64,000 bases of DNA from Mycobacterium sp. GTDB lineage: Bacteria > Actinomycetota > Actinomycetes > Mycobacteriales > Mycobacteriaceae. Numbering within the stretch: the stretch's first letter is position 1; each line of letters starts with the position of its first letter. A program made the translations under genes and the position numbers. Below the pieces are notes generated by a model, which saw only the letters and a program-made list of their open reading frames with translations, did not search any database and had not been told where the DNA came from. The stretch is taken from positions 1 through 64,000 of the forward strand of contig NZ_JAFBAR010000124.1 in NCBI RefSeq assembly GCF_019247635.1, in the 5' to 3' direction. Shown here piece by piece: positions 25,762 to 34,349 of the stretch.

Positions 25762-27222
25762 ATGGATCAGTCGCAGGCGCCACTACTGGATGCGTTGCTC
25801 GACTATCACCGCCGTGGGCGTTACGGTTTCACCCCGCCTGGCCATCGCCAGGGTGCCGGCACCGACCCGCGCGTGCTCGCCGTGCTGGGCAAGGACCCGT
25901 TTCGCAGCGATGTGCTTGCCACCGGGGGGCTCGACGATCGGTTGACCCGGGGGAAGGTTCTGGCGCGGGCAGAGGAACTGATGGCCGAGGCGGTCGGGGC
26001 AAAGACAGCGTTCTTTTCCACCTGCGGCAGTTCGCTGTCGGTGAAGGCCGCGATGATGGCCGTGGCCGGTGGCGCCGATGGTGGGCTGCTCGTTGCCCGC
26101 GACAGTCATAAGTCGATCGTTGCCGGGCTGATCTTCTCCGGTGTGCAACCCAGGTGGATAACCCCGCGGTGGGATAGCGAGCACCATTTTTCCCATCCCC
26201 CGTCGCCTGAGCAAGTGCGCGCCGCGTGGGAGGACCATCCCGACGCGGCCGGTGCCCTCATTGTCAGCCCCAGCCCGTACGGCACCTGTGCCGACATCGC
26301 GGCCATCGCCGATGTCTGCCACGAGCGTTCCAAGCCGCTGATTGTCGACGAGGCATGGGGAGCGCATCTGCCCTTTCACGAAGATTTGCCGACGTGGGCG
26401 ATGGATGCGGGCGCCGACGTCTGCGTGGTCAGCGTCCACAAGATGGGTGCGGGCTTCGAGCAGGGATCCGTGTTTCACCTGCAGGGTGATCTGGTCGACC
26501 CGGAGCGTCTGTCGTCGTGCGCGGATCTGCTGATGACCACGAGCCCCAATGTGATGGTTTACGCCGCCCTTGACGGTTGGCGGCGCCAGATGGTCGAGCA
26601 CGGGCATGACCTGCTGTCCGCGGAGCTGGACCTCGCGGCTGATCTGCGCGCACGTCTGGTCGAGATCGCTGACGTGGAAGTTCTGCAGGACGAATTGTTA
26701 GGGGCCGAAGCTTCCTGCGATCTCGACGTCACGCAAGTGTTGATGGATGTCTCGGCGACCGGGACATCGGGATACCAGGCCTCGGACTGGTTACGCGAAA
26801 ACTGTCGACTCGACCTCGGCCTCAGTGACCACCGCCGAATCCTGGCGACCATGTCATTCGCCGACGACAAACACACCGCAGACCGACTCGTAACTGCGAT
26901 GACCGAATGGCGCAGCGCTGCAGAGGATTTCGAGCACCCGCCATCGATACAACTGCCGTCGCCGAGCCAACTGCAGCTGGAGAGCGTTCAACTGCCACGC
27001 GACGCGTTCTTCGGACCGACCGAGATGGTGCCCGCGGCAGAAGCCGCCGGCCGTGTGGCGGCAGAGCAAATCACTCCCTACCCCCCGGGCATTCCCGCTG
27101 TTGTTCCCGGAGAACGCCTCAACGACGCGGTGATTGACTATCTGCGGTCGGGAGTACAGGCGGGCATGACACTGCCCGATCCCGCCGACAAAACCGCCCA
27201 GAATTTCCGGGTGGTCGCCTAA
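25762..27222 (+). CDS. Orn/Lys/Arg decarboxylase family (short, PLP-dependent)
   Basis: A 486-residue fold-type I PLP enzyme of the short group-III-like decarboxylases, as in Bacillus SpeA/YaaO, rather than the ~750-residue E. coli type. Motifs: GFTPPGHRQG near the N-terminus, STCGSSLSVKAAMMA, VARDSHKSIVAGL, the PLP Asp in LIVDEAWGAHLPFH, and the Schiff-base lysine in SVHKMGAGFEQGS. The C-terminal domain (YPPGIPAVVPGERL) is standard. It would release CO2 from a basic amino acid to give a polyamine or acid-resistance product. It is convergent with the MerR gene, with a 4-base overlap of their ends. Confidence 0.9.
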   Translation: MDQSQAPLLDALLDYHRRGRYGFTPPGHRQGAGTDPRVLAVLGKDPFRSDVLATGGLDDRLTRGKVLARAEELMAEAVGAKTAFFSTCGSSLSVKAAMMAVAGGADGGLLVARDSHKSIVAGLIFSGVQPRWITPRWDSEHHFSHPPSPEQVRAAWEDHPDAAGALIVSPSPYGTCADIAAIADVCHERSKPLIVDEAWGAHLPFHEDLPTWAMDAGADVCVVSVHKMGAGFEQGSVFHLQGDLVDPERLSSCADLLMTTSPNVMVYAALDGWRRQMVEHGHDLLSAELDLAADLRARLVEIADVEVLQDELLGAEASCDLDVTQVLMDVSATGTSGYQASDWLRENCRLDLGLSDHRRILATMSFADDKHTADRLVTAMTEWRSAAEDFEHPPSIQLPSPSQLQLESVQLPRDAFFGPTEMVPAAEAAGRVAAEQITPYPPGIPAVVPGERLNDAVIDYLRSGVQAGMTLPDPADKTAQNFRVVA

Positions 27223-27584
27223 CGCCGTAAAGACCCGGCGGCACGATTCCGCTTCGCGGAGTTGCGCAAGCTGCGGTTGCTCGATCTCAGGTCGGTGTTG
27301 TCCGCCGACAGCGCGGCGTTGTCGTCCTCGAGGGCAAGGATGCGGGCCACGCCGGCGAGATTGATTCCCGCGTCGATTAAGGCGCTGATGCGCTTCAACC
27401 GAGCCAAGTCGTCGGCGCTGTAACGTCTCGTTCCACCCTCGCTTCGCGCCGGTGTGATAAGTCCATATCGCTCATAAAGGCGCAGCGACTGCACCGCGAT
27501 GCCGGACAGTTCGGCGGCCACGGAGATGTTGTACACGCCGTGGCCGGGTGCGGGCGCACCGGTATCAGCGGGACGATCGGTCAT
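27219..27584 (-). CDS. MerR-family regulator, HspR-like
   Basis: A 121-residue regulator. The MerR helix-turn-helix is VYNISVAAELSGIAVQSLRLYERYGLITPARSEGGTRRYSADDLARLKRISALIDAGINLAGVARIL, followed by a short coiled region and a basic tail. It has no Cys-rich metal site, so it is closer to HspR-type regulators. It is divergent from the hsp18 gene across an intergenic region with a perfect palindrome, and is most likely its repressor. Confidence 0.88.
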   Translation of the reverse strand: MTDRPADTGAPAPGHGVYNISVAAELSGIAVQSLRLYERYGLITPARSEGGTRRYSADDLARLKRISALIDAGINLAGVARILALEDDNAALSADNTDLRSSNRSLRNSAKRNRAAGSLRR

Positions 27585-27665
27585 CGAGTAATCTCCCTGC
27601 TCGCCTTCGTACAGAAAACCTGTTTATCATACTTGCGCTGCCGTGTCGACAGTGTTATAAGAAGT

Positions 27666-27683
27666 CTATGTCATCTGACATAG
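27666..27683. promoter_or_regulatory. Palindromic operator for the hsp18/MerR divergent promoters
   Basis: CTATGTCA and TGACATAG form a perfect inverted repeat around TC. It lies 46 bases before the hsp18 ATG and about 82 bases before the MerR start. It does not match the HspR HAIR consensus (CTTGAGT-N7-ACTCAAG). Confidence 0.6.
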
Positions 27684-27728
27684 AAAACGAGTACCTGCTA
27701 CAGCAGATTGGAGTGAGAGGTGACCGCG

Positions 27729-28178
27729 ATGCTGATGCGTACCGATCCGTTCCGTGACCTGGACCGTTTCGCCCAACAGGTGCTGGGCACCGCCGCCCGC
27801 CCGGCCGTAATGCCGATGGACGCATGGCGCGAAGGCGAAGAGTTCGTCGTGGAGTTCGACCTTCCGGGCATCGATGCCGACTCGCTGGACATCGACATCG
27901 AGCGCAATGTGGTGACAGTGCGCGCCGAGCGACCGGGCGTGGATCCCGATCGCGAAATGCTGGCCACGGAGCGGCCACGAGGGGTGTTCAGTCGCCAGTT
28001 GGTGCTCGGTGAAAACCTCGACACCGAACGGATCGAGGCTTCCTATCAGGAAGGCGTGCTGAGACTGCACATCCCGGTGGCCGAAAGGGCCAAGCCGCGC
28101 AAGATCTCCGTCGGCCGCGGCCAAGGGCATCAGGCCATCAACGGTGACGCGGCGAAACGCGAAGTTATAGACGCCTGA
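27729..28178 (+). CDS. hsp18: Small heat-shock protein Hsp18 (18-kDa antigen)
   Basis: A 149-residue alpha-crystallin chaperone, very close to the M. leprae 18-kDa antigen (148). It opens [20 protein letters not shown]; the alpha-crystallin domain runs about 38-130 ([55 protein letters not shown]). ATG 27729 fits the leprosy antigen N-terminus; GTG 27720 is also in frame, and the GGAG at about 27709-27712 fits the GTG at least as well. It is held in check by the divergent MerR regulator, probably through the 27666 palindrome. It binds unfolding proteins without ATP. Confidence 0.93.
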   Translation: MLMRTDPFRDLDRFAQQVLGTAARPAVMPMDAWREGEEFVVEFDLPGIDADSLDIDIERNVVTVRAERPGVDPDREMLATERPRGVFSRQLVLGENLDTERIEASYQEGVLRLHIPVAERAKPRKISVGRGQGHQAINGDAAKREVIDA

Positions 28179-28420
28179 GAACCCGTTCGCAGCGCGGCGA
28201 CCGCAAGTCCGCCCGGGTTGACCGACCAATGAAGCCGGCATTTGCGGTCGCCGCCCGGCGGCGGGTGTCGCCAGGAAGTTCCCCGAGCGCCATTGCGGCG
28301 CAATACGTTTAGATCGTTCTCGGCGTTCAGCAGTCAGCGCCCCTCCCACCGACGCCGCCGTCGTCTGCCTGTCTGATGTTCGGTCTGCAGCACTGAACTG
28401 AACCCCAGGAGAACACGACC

Positions 28421-29110
28421 ATGAAATGGGATCTCGACGGCCAATCTGCCGACGTCGAACAAGCGTTGGCGGGCGGTGCGCCGCAGCGAGTGGGCTGGTT
28501 TCGGTTCTATTTTGCCGACCAGCGGTGGGAATGGTCAGAGCAGGTGCAGCGGATGCATGGTTATGAGCCCGGTAGCGTGGTCCCGACCACCGATCTGGTG
28601 CTCTCCCACAAACACCCGGATGACCGCGGGCAGGTCGCGGCCACTATCGACGACATCCTGCACACCCATGAGGCATTCAGCACCCGCCACCGGATCATCG
28701 ACACCAGTGGAGGTGTGCACCACGTCATCGTCGTCGGTGACCAACTTCGCGGCGAGTGCGGCGAGGCGATCGGAACCCATGGCTTCTACGTCGACGTGAC
28801 ACCGGAGCCGGCGCAAGCGCACGAAGACCTCGTCACGACCAGGTTGGCCGAGATCACCGAGCAGCGTGCCGGCATCGAGCAGGCGAAGGGCATGCTGATG
28901 CTGATCTATGGGTTGGATGATGCTGCCGCGTTCAACTTGCTCAAGTGGCTGTCCCAGGAAGCAAATGTCAAGCTCCGCGCGTTGGCCGAGCAAATCGCGA
29001 AAGAGTTTCGCAACGCCGGTCCCAACTTCACTTCGCGATCCGAGTTCGACCAATTGCTGCTCACGGCTCACCAGCGCATAGGTGGAGGCGCTTTAGCAGC
29101 AAAGCAATGA
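28421..29110 (+). CDS. PAS-ANTAR regulator
   Basis: A 229-residue signal-to-RNA regulator. A PAS domain (about 20-125) has RVGWFRFYFADQRWEWSEQVQRMHGYEPG, SHKHPDDRGQVAATIDDIL and the PAC-like RHRIIDTSGGVHHVIVVGDQL. The ANTAR domain follows (LAEITEQRAGIEQAKGMLMLIYGLDDAAAFNLLKWLSQEANVKLRALAEQIAKEF). AGGAG lies 9 bases before the ATG. It would antiterminate transcription in response to a PAS ligand; its target hairpins are not identified. It is convergent with the small gene at 29124. Confidence 0.9.
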   Translation: MKWDLDGQSADVEQALAGGAPQRVGWFRFYFADQRWEWSEQVQRMHGYEPGSVVPTTDLVLSHKHPDDRGQVAATIDDILHTHEAFSTRHRIIDTSGGVHHVIVVGDQLRGECGEAIGTHGFYVDVTPEPAQAHEDLVTTRLAEITEQRAGIEQAKGMLMLIYGLDDAAAFNLLKWLSQEANVKLRALAEQIAKEFRNAGPNFTSRSEFDQLLLTAHQRIGGGALAAKQ

Positions 29111-29123
29111 CACTGAGCACCGC

Positions 29124-29312
29124 TCAGCTCGATGACCCTTCGGTGTCATCGAAGAACGACCAGTCCCCGTCGTCATTGACCTCCATACGCCAGCCCAATT
29201 CCGAATTGTCGGCGACGGAGTCGACGAACCATGCGTGCGCGTCCGCTGCGGTCTCAATCTCCTTGGTGGCAACGACCTGTCCGCGCGGGTCGATAACTCT
29301 GTACTCAGCCAT
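29124..29312 (-). CDS. Small conserved acidic hypothetical protein
   Basis: 62 residues from ATG 29312 (MAEYRVIDPRGQVV...). It contains a helix DAHAWFVDSVADNSELGWRME and an acidic end (NDDGDWSFFDDTEG). I recall similar short mycobacterial proteins but no function. It is probably a soluble single-domain protein. The longer frame from 29345 lacks support. Confidence 0.6.
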   Translation of the reverse strand: MAEYRVIDPRGQVVATKEIETAADAHAWFVDSVADNSELGWRMEVNDDGDWSFFDDTEGSSS

Positions 29313-29383
29313 GCGGTAGGGGTTATCCAGGACGCGACGTTTCAATCGCGAGCACTGAGATCTTGGCCAGGTCTAGCGGTGCT

Positions 29384-30538
29384 TCATTGCATCGGAACCG
29401 GTGCGGGCTTCCCCTCGGCGATCAACCGCTCGCCCAATTCGTAGTTGTCGTCGGAGTTGCAGGTGAGGACGCCGACCACTGCACCCCCAGCCTCGTACCA
29501 GACCGTGAACCCGTCGGAATGCTCCTGCATCCGGCTGCGTTCGTAACCGTCTCCCCAGGCATGGTATTTCACCGTAACGTCGCCGATGGACGTCCAAAAC
29601 CCTGGTACACCATCCCATCTCGCAGACTGGGCCGCCGCACATGCCCCCGCGACTGCGCCCTGGTCCGTGGCGTCTTGCCAATGTTCGACGGCCAAGTGGC
29701 GTCCAGCGACGTCGTGGCGGGCCAACGCGACGTCGCCCGCGGCATAGATTCCGCGCCGCGAGGTCGCCATATCGGAGCCGACGACGACTCGGGAGTCACT
29801 TACCCGAAGTCCGGCCTCGGCGGCAATACGACTTTGTGGCGTGACACCGGTGGCCGCGAGCACCAGATCGCAGTCGATCGTGACACCGTTGTCCAAGCGC
29901 ACGCCCGCCTCGGTGATGGCCTCGACGGCGACCCCGCCGACATGACGGGCGCCCGCCACGGTCACGAGGTCGCGCAGGCGTTCAGCGGCCTGGCTGCCCA
30001 GCCGCGCTTCCTGCGGAAGGGGTTCGGGCGCAACCAGGGTCACCGCCACCCCGCGCAGTGCCAACGACGCCGCGGCCTCGCAACCGATGAAGCCCGAGCC
30101 GATCACGACGGCCGAGTCAGCGACCCCGGCGGCTTTGCGCAGCACGTTGGCGTCGGAAAACGAGCGCAACAGAAGGGCCCGTTGCCCGCCGGGTATCGCA
30201 GGGGCAACGGGGGCGGCGCCAGTGGCCAAGATCAGGGTGTCGAACCCGTGGCGTTGATCGCCGACGTACACGGCGCGCTCGTCGAGATCCAACCGGTCCA
30301 CCGCGGCACCCAAATCGAGCTCGATCGCCCTGTCGTCGAACCATTGCGCGGAGTGCAACGCGACGTCGTCCGTCTCGCCGCGCAGGAATTCCTTACTCAA
30401 TGGCGGACGGGCGTACGGCGGGTCGGTGTCGGCACTGAGGATTCGCACCGATGCGTGGGCGTCGTGTTCGCGAAACGACTCAGCGGCCGCTACCCCGGCC
30501 GGGCCGCTGCCCACGATGACGACGGCGGGTTGGTTCAT
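29384..30538 (-). CDS. Ferredoxin-reductase-like NAD(P)/FAD oxidoreductase
   Basis: A 384-residue flavoprotein of the rubredoxin/ferredoxin reductase type. The FAD motif is VVIVGSGPAGVAAAE at the N-terminus, PPYARPPLSKEFL is the family signature, the NAD motif is VVIGSGFIGCEAA and the second FAD motif is GIYAAGDVA. The start ATG 30538 (MNQPAVVIVG) is set by the conserved N-terminus; the frame is open to 30646. It would pass electrons from NAD(P)H to a ferredoxin or oxygenase partner, none of which is adjacent. It is divergent from the alcohol dehydrogenase. Confidence 0.9.
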   Translation of the reverse strand: MNQPAVVIVGSGPAGVAAAESFREHDAHASVRILSADTDPPYARPPLSKEFLRGETDDVALHSAQWFDDRAIELDLGAAVDRLDLDERAVYVGDQRHGFDTLILATGAAPVAPAIPGGQRALLLRSFSDANVLRKAAGVADSAVVIGSGFIGCEAAASLALRGVAVTLVAPEPLPQEARLGSQAAERLRDLVTVAGARHVGGVAVEAITEAGVRLDNGVTIDCDLVLAATGVTPQSRIAAEAGLRVSDSRVVVGSDMATSRRGIYAAGDVALARHDVAGRHLAVEHWQDATDQGAVAGACAAAQSARWDGVPGFWTSIGDVTVKYHAWGDGYERSRMQEHSDGFTVWYEAGGAVVGVLTCNSDDNYELGERLIAEGKPAPVPMQ

Positions 30539-30603
30539 CGACCAGTGATACCCGCGTCGCGCAGACCCAACCTCAGTGCCGGTGATGAGCGCGCGGCTGT
30601 GAC

Positions 30604-30628
30604 GTTTCGACCCGCCGCGGACGGGTAT
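30604..30628 (+). promoter_or_regulatory. Near-perfect SigF promoter
   Basis: GTTT (30604-30607), exactly 15 bases, then GGGTAT (30623-30628), an exact match to the mycobacterial SigF consensus. It lies 39 bases before the ATG of the alcohol dehydrogenase. Confidence 0.65.
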
Positions 30629-30666
30629 CACGCACCATCTAACCAACTGTTCGGGCGGGAGTTTCG

Positions 30667-31848
30667 ATGAAAGCTGTTACATGGCAGGGCAAACGCGACG
30701 TGCGCGTGGAGACCGTGCCCGACCCTAAGATCGAAAATCCCACCGATGCCATCGTCGAAGTGACGTCAACGAACATCTGCGGGTCCGACCTGCATCTGTA
30801 CGAGGTCCTTGGCGCGTTCATGAGGGCGGGCGACATCCTTGGCCACGAGAGTATGGGGATCGTCCGCGAGGTGGGCGGCGAGACGGGTGACCTGCGGCTC
30901 GGAGACCGCGTCGTCATACCCTTCCAGATATCCTGCGGCAGCTGTCACATGTGCGACCGGCACCTCTACACGCAATGCGAGACCACCCAGGTGCGTGATC
31001 AAGGCATGGGTGCGGCGTTGTTCGGCTATTCGGAGCTGTACGGTGAAGTCCCCGGCGGCCAAGCCGAATTGCTGCGCGTTCCGCAGGCGCAGTTCACTCA
31101 CATCAAAGTGCCTCAAGGACCGCCAGATTCGCGGTTTGTGTACCTGTCCGACGTCTTGCCGACCGCGTGGCAGGCGGTCGCCTACGCGGATATCCCGGAG
31201 GGCGGCTCGGTTACCGTGCTCGGGCTGGGCCCCATCGGAGACATGGCCGCCCGCATCGCCCATCATCTCGGTTTCCGCGTCATCGCCGTCGACCTGGTAT
31301 CGGAACGGCTTGCCCGGGTGGCTCGGCGCGGCATCCACACCATCGATCTGAGCCGTCTCGATGCTTCCCTCGGTGATGCGATTCGGGACCTGACCGATGG
31401 GCGGGGCACGGACTCGGTGATCGACGCGGTCGGCATGGAGGCGCACGGTTCCCCGGTGGCGCGCCTCGCGCAACAGGCGACCACGCTCCTACCGGATGCG
31501 CTTGCCAAGCGGATGATGCAGACCGCCGGCGTGGACCGGCTCAGTGCGCTGTACTCGGCCATCGATATCGTGCGGCGCGGCGGGACGATCTCATTGGTCG
31601 GCGTGTACGGCGGTATGGCCGACCCCTTGCCGATGCTCACACTCTTCGACAAGCAGATAACGCTGCGAATGGGTCAGGCCAACGTGAAGAAATGGGTCGA
31701 CGACATCATGCCGTTGCTGACCGACGACGATCCGCTGGGCGTCGACACTTTTGCCAGCCACGTGCTGCCCCTGCACGAGGCTCCTCACGGTTACGACATC
31801 TTTCAAAAGAAGCTTGACGGCGCTGTCAAAATCACCCTCCGGCCGTAA
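30667..31848 (+). CDS. Zinc-dependent alcohol/formaldehyde-type dehydrogenase
   Basis: A 393-residue medium-chain dehydrogenase. Catalytic zinc ligands lie in NICGSDLHLY and GHESMG. The structural zinc site is CGSCHMCDRHLYTQC (Cys-x2-Cys-x2-Cys-x7-Cys). The NAD-binding motif is VTVLGLGPIGDMAARIAHHLG. The text is like the glutathione-independent formaldehyde dehydrogenase/threonine dehydrogenase-like branch. It has a good SigF promoter and a GGGAG ribosome site, so it is likely stress-induced. glgX follows within 115 bases on the same strand. Confidence 0.9.
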   Translation: MKAVTWQGKRDVRVETVPDPKIENPTDAIVEVTSTNICGSDLHLYEVLGAFMRAGDILGHESMGIVREVGGETGDLRLGDRVVIPFQISCGSCHMCDRHLYTQCETTQVRDQGMGAALFGYSELYGEVPGGQAELLRVPQAQFTHIKVPQGPPDSRFVYLSDVLPTAWQAVAYADIPEGGSVTVLGLGPIGDMAARIAHHLGFRVIAVDLVSERLARVARRGIHTIDLSRLDASLGDAIRDLTDGRGTDSVIDAVGMEAHGSPVARLAQQATTLLPDALAKRMMQTAGVDRLSALYSAIDIVRRGGTISLVGVYGGMADPLPMLTLFDKQITLRMGQANVKKWVDDIMPLLTDDDPLGVDTFASHVLPLHEAPHGYDIFQKKLDGAVKITLRP

Positions 31849-31962
31849 CAGTCCCGCGGGGGCATGAGACGGTTCAACGGTGCGCAACACTGGTCGCGGC
31901 GATCGCCGGTATACGCGCTCCTCCGAAATTCGGTGCGCGTCAGACACAAGTCAGGAGACAGG

Positions 31963-34134
31963 GTGGCTAATGACGTCCGTTCGTTGAGCACCGCTCCTGC
32001 GGCCGCAACCCCGACTGACCACGAGGAGGTCTGGCCCGGAAAGGCCTACCCGCTGGGAGCCAGCTACGACGGCTCGGGAACCAACTTCGCCGTCTTCAGT
32101 GAGGCTGCCGAGCGGGTCGAGCTGTGCCTGTTCGACGACGAAGGCAACGAAACCAAGGTGGTCCTGCCCGAAGTCGACGGATTCGTCTGGCACGCCTTTT
32201 TGCCCAGTGTCCAACCCGGTCAGCGCTACGGGTTTCGGGTCCACGGTCCCTACGATCCGTCCAACGGGCAGCGATGCAATCCCAACAAGCTGCTGCTGGA
32301 CCCGTACTCGAAGGCGATCGACGGGGTCTTCCAGTGGGGCCAGTCATTGTTCAGCTACAACTTCGGCGATCCCGACAGCCGCAACGACGAAGACTCCGCG
32401 GCCGGCATGCCCAAGTCGGTGGTGATCAACCCCTACTTCGACTGGGGCGTGGATCGCCCACCCGGCCACGAGTACGCCGACAGCATCATCTACGAGGCCC
32501 ACGTCAAAGGCCTGACCCAGACGCACCCCGACATCCCCGAACGCAGCCGGGGCACCTACTCGGCGATCGCGCACCCGTCGATCATCGATCACCTCACCGG
32601 CCTGGGCGTGACCGCGATCGAGTTGATGCCGGTGCACCACTTCGCCAATGACTCCACGCTGATCGAGAAGGGACTCACGAACTACTGGGGCTACAACACA
32701 ATCGGCTTCTTCGCCCCCGACTCCAAGTACGCCGTGGCCGACACCCCCGGCAGCCAGGTCCAGGAATTCAAGACGATGGTGCGAACGTTGCACGAGGCCA
32801 ACATCGAGGTGATCCTCGACGTCGTCTACAACCACACCGCCGAGGGCAACCATCTGGGACCCACGCTGTCGATGCGCGGGATCGATAACGCCGCCTACTA
32901 CCGCCTCGTCGACGACGACCGCAAGTTCTACATGGACTACACCGGGACCGGGAACAGCCTCAACGTCGGCCATCCGCATGCCCTGCAACTGATCATGGAC
33001 TCGCTGCGGTACTGGGTGACCGAGATGCATGTCGACGGGTTCCGGTTCGACCTGGCGTCCACCCTGGCCCGCGAGTTCTACGATGTCGACCGGCTGTCGG
33101 CCTTTTTCGAACTCGTGCAACAGGATCCGATCGTGAGCCAGGTCAAGCTGATCGCCGAACCGTGGGATGTGGGGCCAGGCGGATACCAGGTCGGCAACTT
33201 TCCGCCACAATGGACCGAGTGGAACGGCAAGTACCGCGACACTATTCGCGACTTCTGGCGCGGTGAGGACGCCATCCTCAGTGAATTCGCGTCCAGGCTC
33301 ACCGGGTCGGCCGACCTGTACGAGCAGACCGCACGGCGGCCGGTGGCGTCGATCAATTTCGTCACCGCCCACGATGGGTTCACGCTGCGAGACCTGGTGT
33401 CGTACAACGAGAAACACAACCAAGCCAACGGCGAGGACAACAACGACGGTGAATCGCATAACCGGTCCTGGAACTGTGGCGTAGAAGGCCCGACGGACGA
33501 CCCGGATGTGAATGCGCTGCGCGCCAGGCAACAACGCAACTTTCTGGCGACGACGATCCTGTCCCAAGGCGTTCCGATGATCTGTCACGGTGACGAGCTC
33601 GGCCGCACTCAGAATGGCAATAACAACGGCTTCTGTCAGGACTCCGAACTCACTTGGATCCACTGGGACGACGCCGACACCGACCTCATCGAGTTCACCA
33701 GTTCGGTTGCCGCTATCCGGGCCGCGCATCCGGTGTTTCGCCGGCGACGCTTCTTCACGGGGGCCCCGGTACGCCGTCGAGGCTCTGCCGGCATCCCGGA
33801 CATCTCCTGGTTCCGGCCCGACGGCACCGAGATGAGCGACGACGACTGGGACGCGGGTTTTGGCAAATCGGTCGCGGTTTACCTCAATGGCCTGGGCATT
33901 CCCGGCACCGACGCGCGCGGACAGCGAATCACTGATGACTCATTTGTGTTGTGCTTCAACGCTCATCACGAACCGATCGACTTCGTCCTGCCCCCTGACG
34001 AATTCGGCGAGGGCTGGATATCCGTCCTCGATACCGCCGGTGCCGAGCACCCCGAACCCGTCGGGGCCGGGGCCACGGTCACGATCGATGCGCGTTCGGT
34101 CGTGCTCCTGCAGGCCACGGACCAACACCCCTGA
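31963..34134 (+). CDS. glgX: Glycogen debranching enzyme GlgX/TreX
   Basis: A 723-residue isoamylase-type GH13 enzyme (M. tuberculosis TreX has 721). An N-terminal CBM48 (AYPLGASYDGSGTNFAVFSEAAERVELCLFDDEG) precedes a GH13 barrel with DVVYNHTAEG, nucleophile Asp in DGFRFDLAS, acid/base Glu in KLIAEPWDVG and the stabilising HD in VTAHDGFTL. GTG 31963 has AGGAGACAGG just upstream and matches the expected length. It cuts alpha-1,6 branches of glycogen. treY and treZ are not adjacent here, so it may be a stand-alone paralogue. A hairpin follows the stop. Confidence 0.93.
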   Translation: MANDVRSLSTAPAAATPTDHEEVWPGKAYPLGASYDGSGTNFAVFSEAAERVELCLFDDEGNETKVVLPEVDGFVWHAFLPSVQPGQRYGFRVHGPYDPSNGQRCNPNKLLLDPYSKAIDGVFQWGQSLFSYNFGDPDSRNDEDSAAGMPKSVVINPYFDWGVDRPPGHEYADSIIYEAHVKGLTQTHPDIPERSRGTYSAIAHPSIIDHLTGLGVTAIELMPVHHFANDSTLIEKGLTNYWGYNTIGFFAPDSKYAVADTPGSQVQEFKTMVRTLHEANIEVILDVVYNHTAEGNHLGPTLSMRGIDNAAYYRLVDDDRKFYMDYTGTGNSLNVGHPHALQLIMDSLRYWVTEMHVDGFRFDLASTLAREFYDVDRLSAFFELVQQDPIVSQVKLIAEPWDVGPGGYQVGNFPPQWTEWNGKYRDTIRDFWRGEDAILSEFASRLTGSADLYEQTARRPVASINFVTAHDGFTLRDLVSYNEKHNQANGEDNNDGESHNRSWNCGVEGPTDDPDVNALRARQQRNFLATTILSQGVPMICHGDELGRTQNGNNNGFCQDSELTWIHWDDADTDLIEFTSSVAAIRAAHPVFRRRRFFTGAPVRRRGSAGIPDISWFRPDGTEMSDDDWDAGFGKSVAVYLNGLGIPGTDARGQRITDDSFVLCFNAHHEPIDFVLPPDEFGEGWISVLDTAGAEHPEPVGAGATVTIDARSVVLLQATDQHP

Positions 34135-34138
34135 GGGC

Positions 34139-34194
34139 GAGCAGACGCAAACGTCCCCGCAAACACGCATTTTCGGGGACGTTTGCGTCTGCTC
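34139..34194. terminator. Long perfect hairpin after glgX
   Basis: Twenty-one-base arms starting GAGCAGACGCAAACGTCCCC (34139) and ending at 34194 pair perfectly around a 14-base loop. It starts 5 bases after the glgX stop. It is a strong candidate terminator, or a copy of a dispersed intergenic palindrome. Confidence 0.8.
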
Positions 34195-34349
34195 GTCGGC
34201 GAAGCTGAGCCCTGGCTGCCGCACTGGGGATGGGACTTGCGGTGTGCACGAACTGGTTTCGGCGTCGTCTTACAGGTTTCCTGGCCTTTGTTGACACAGG
34301 TGATTGGATTGAGCCATAGCGCGGGCGTCACAGGGGACGAGGTGGGGCA

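Noticed and set aside
32344-33729. A 461-codon minus-strand frame inside glgX
   Set aside because: Antisense shadow of GlgX, whose catalytic motifs are clear on the plus strand.
34270-34349. SigF promoter before the WS/DGAT gene
   Set aside because: GTTT is present twice, but neither has GGGTAT at the right spacing.
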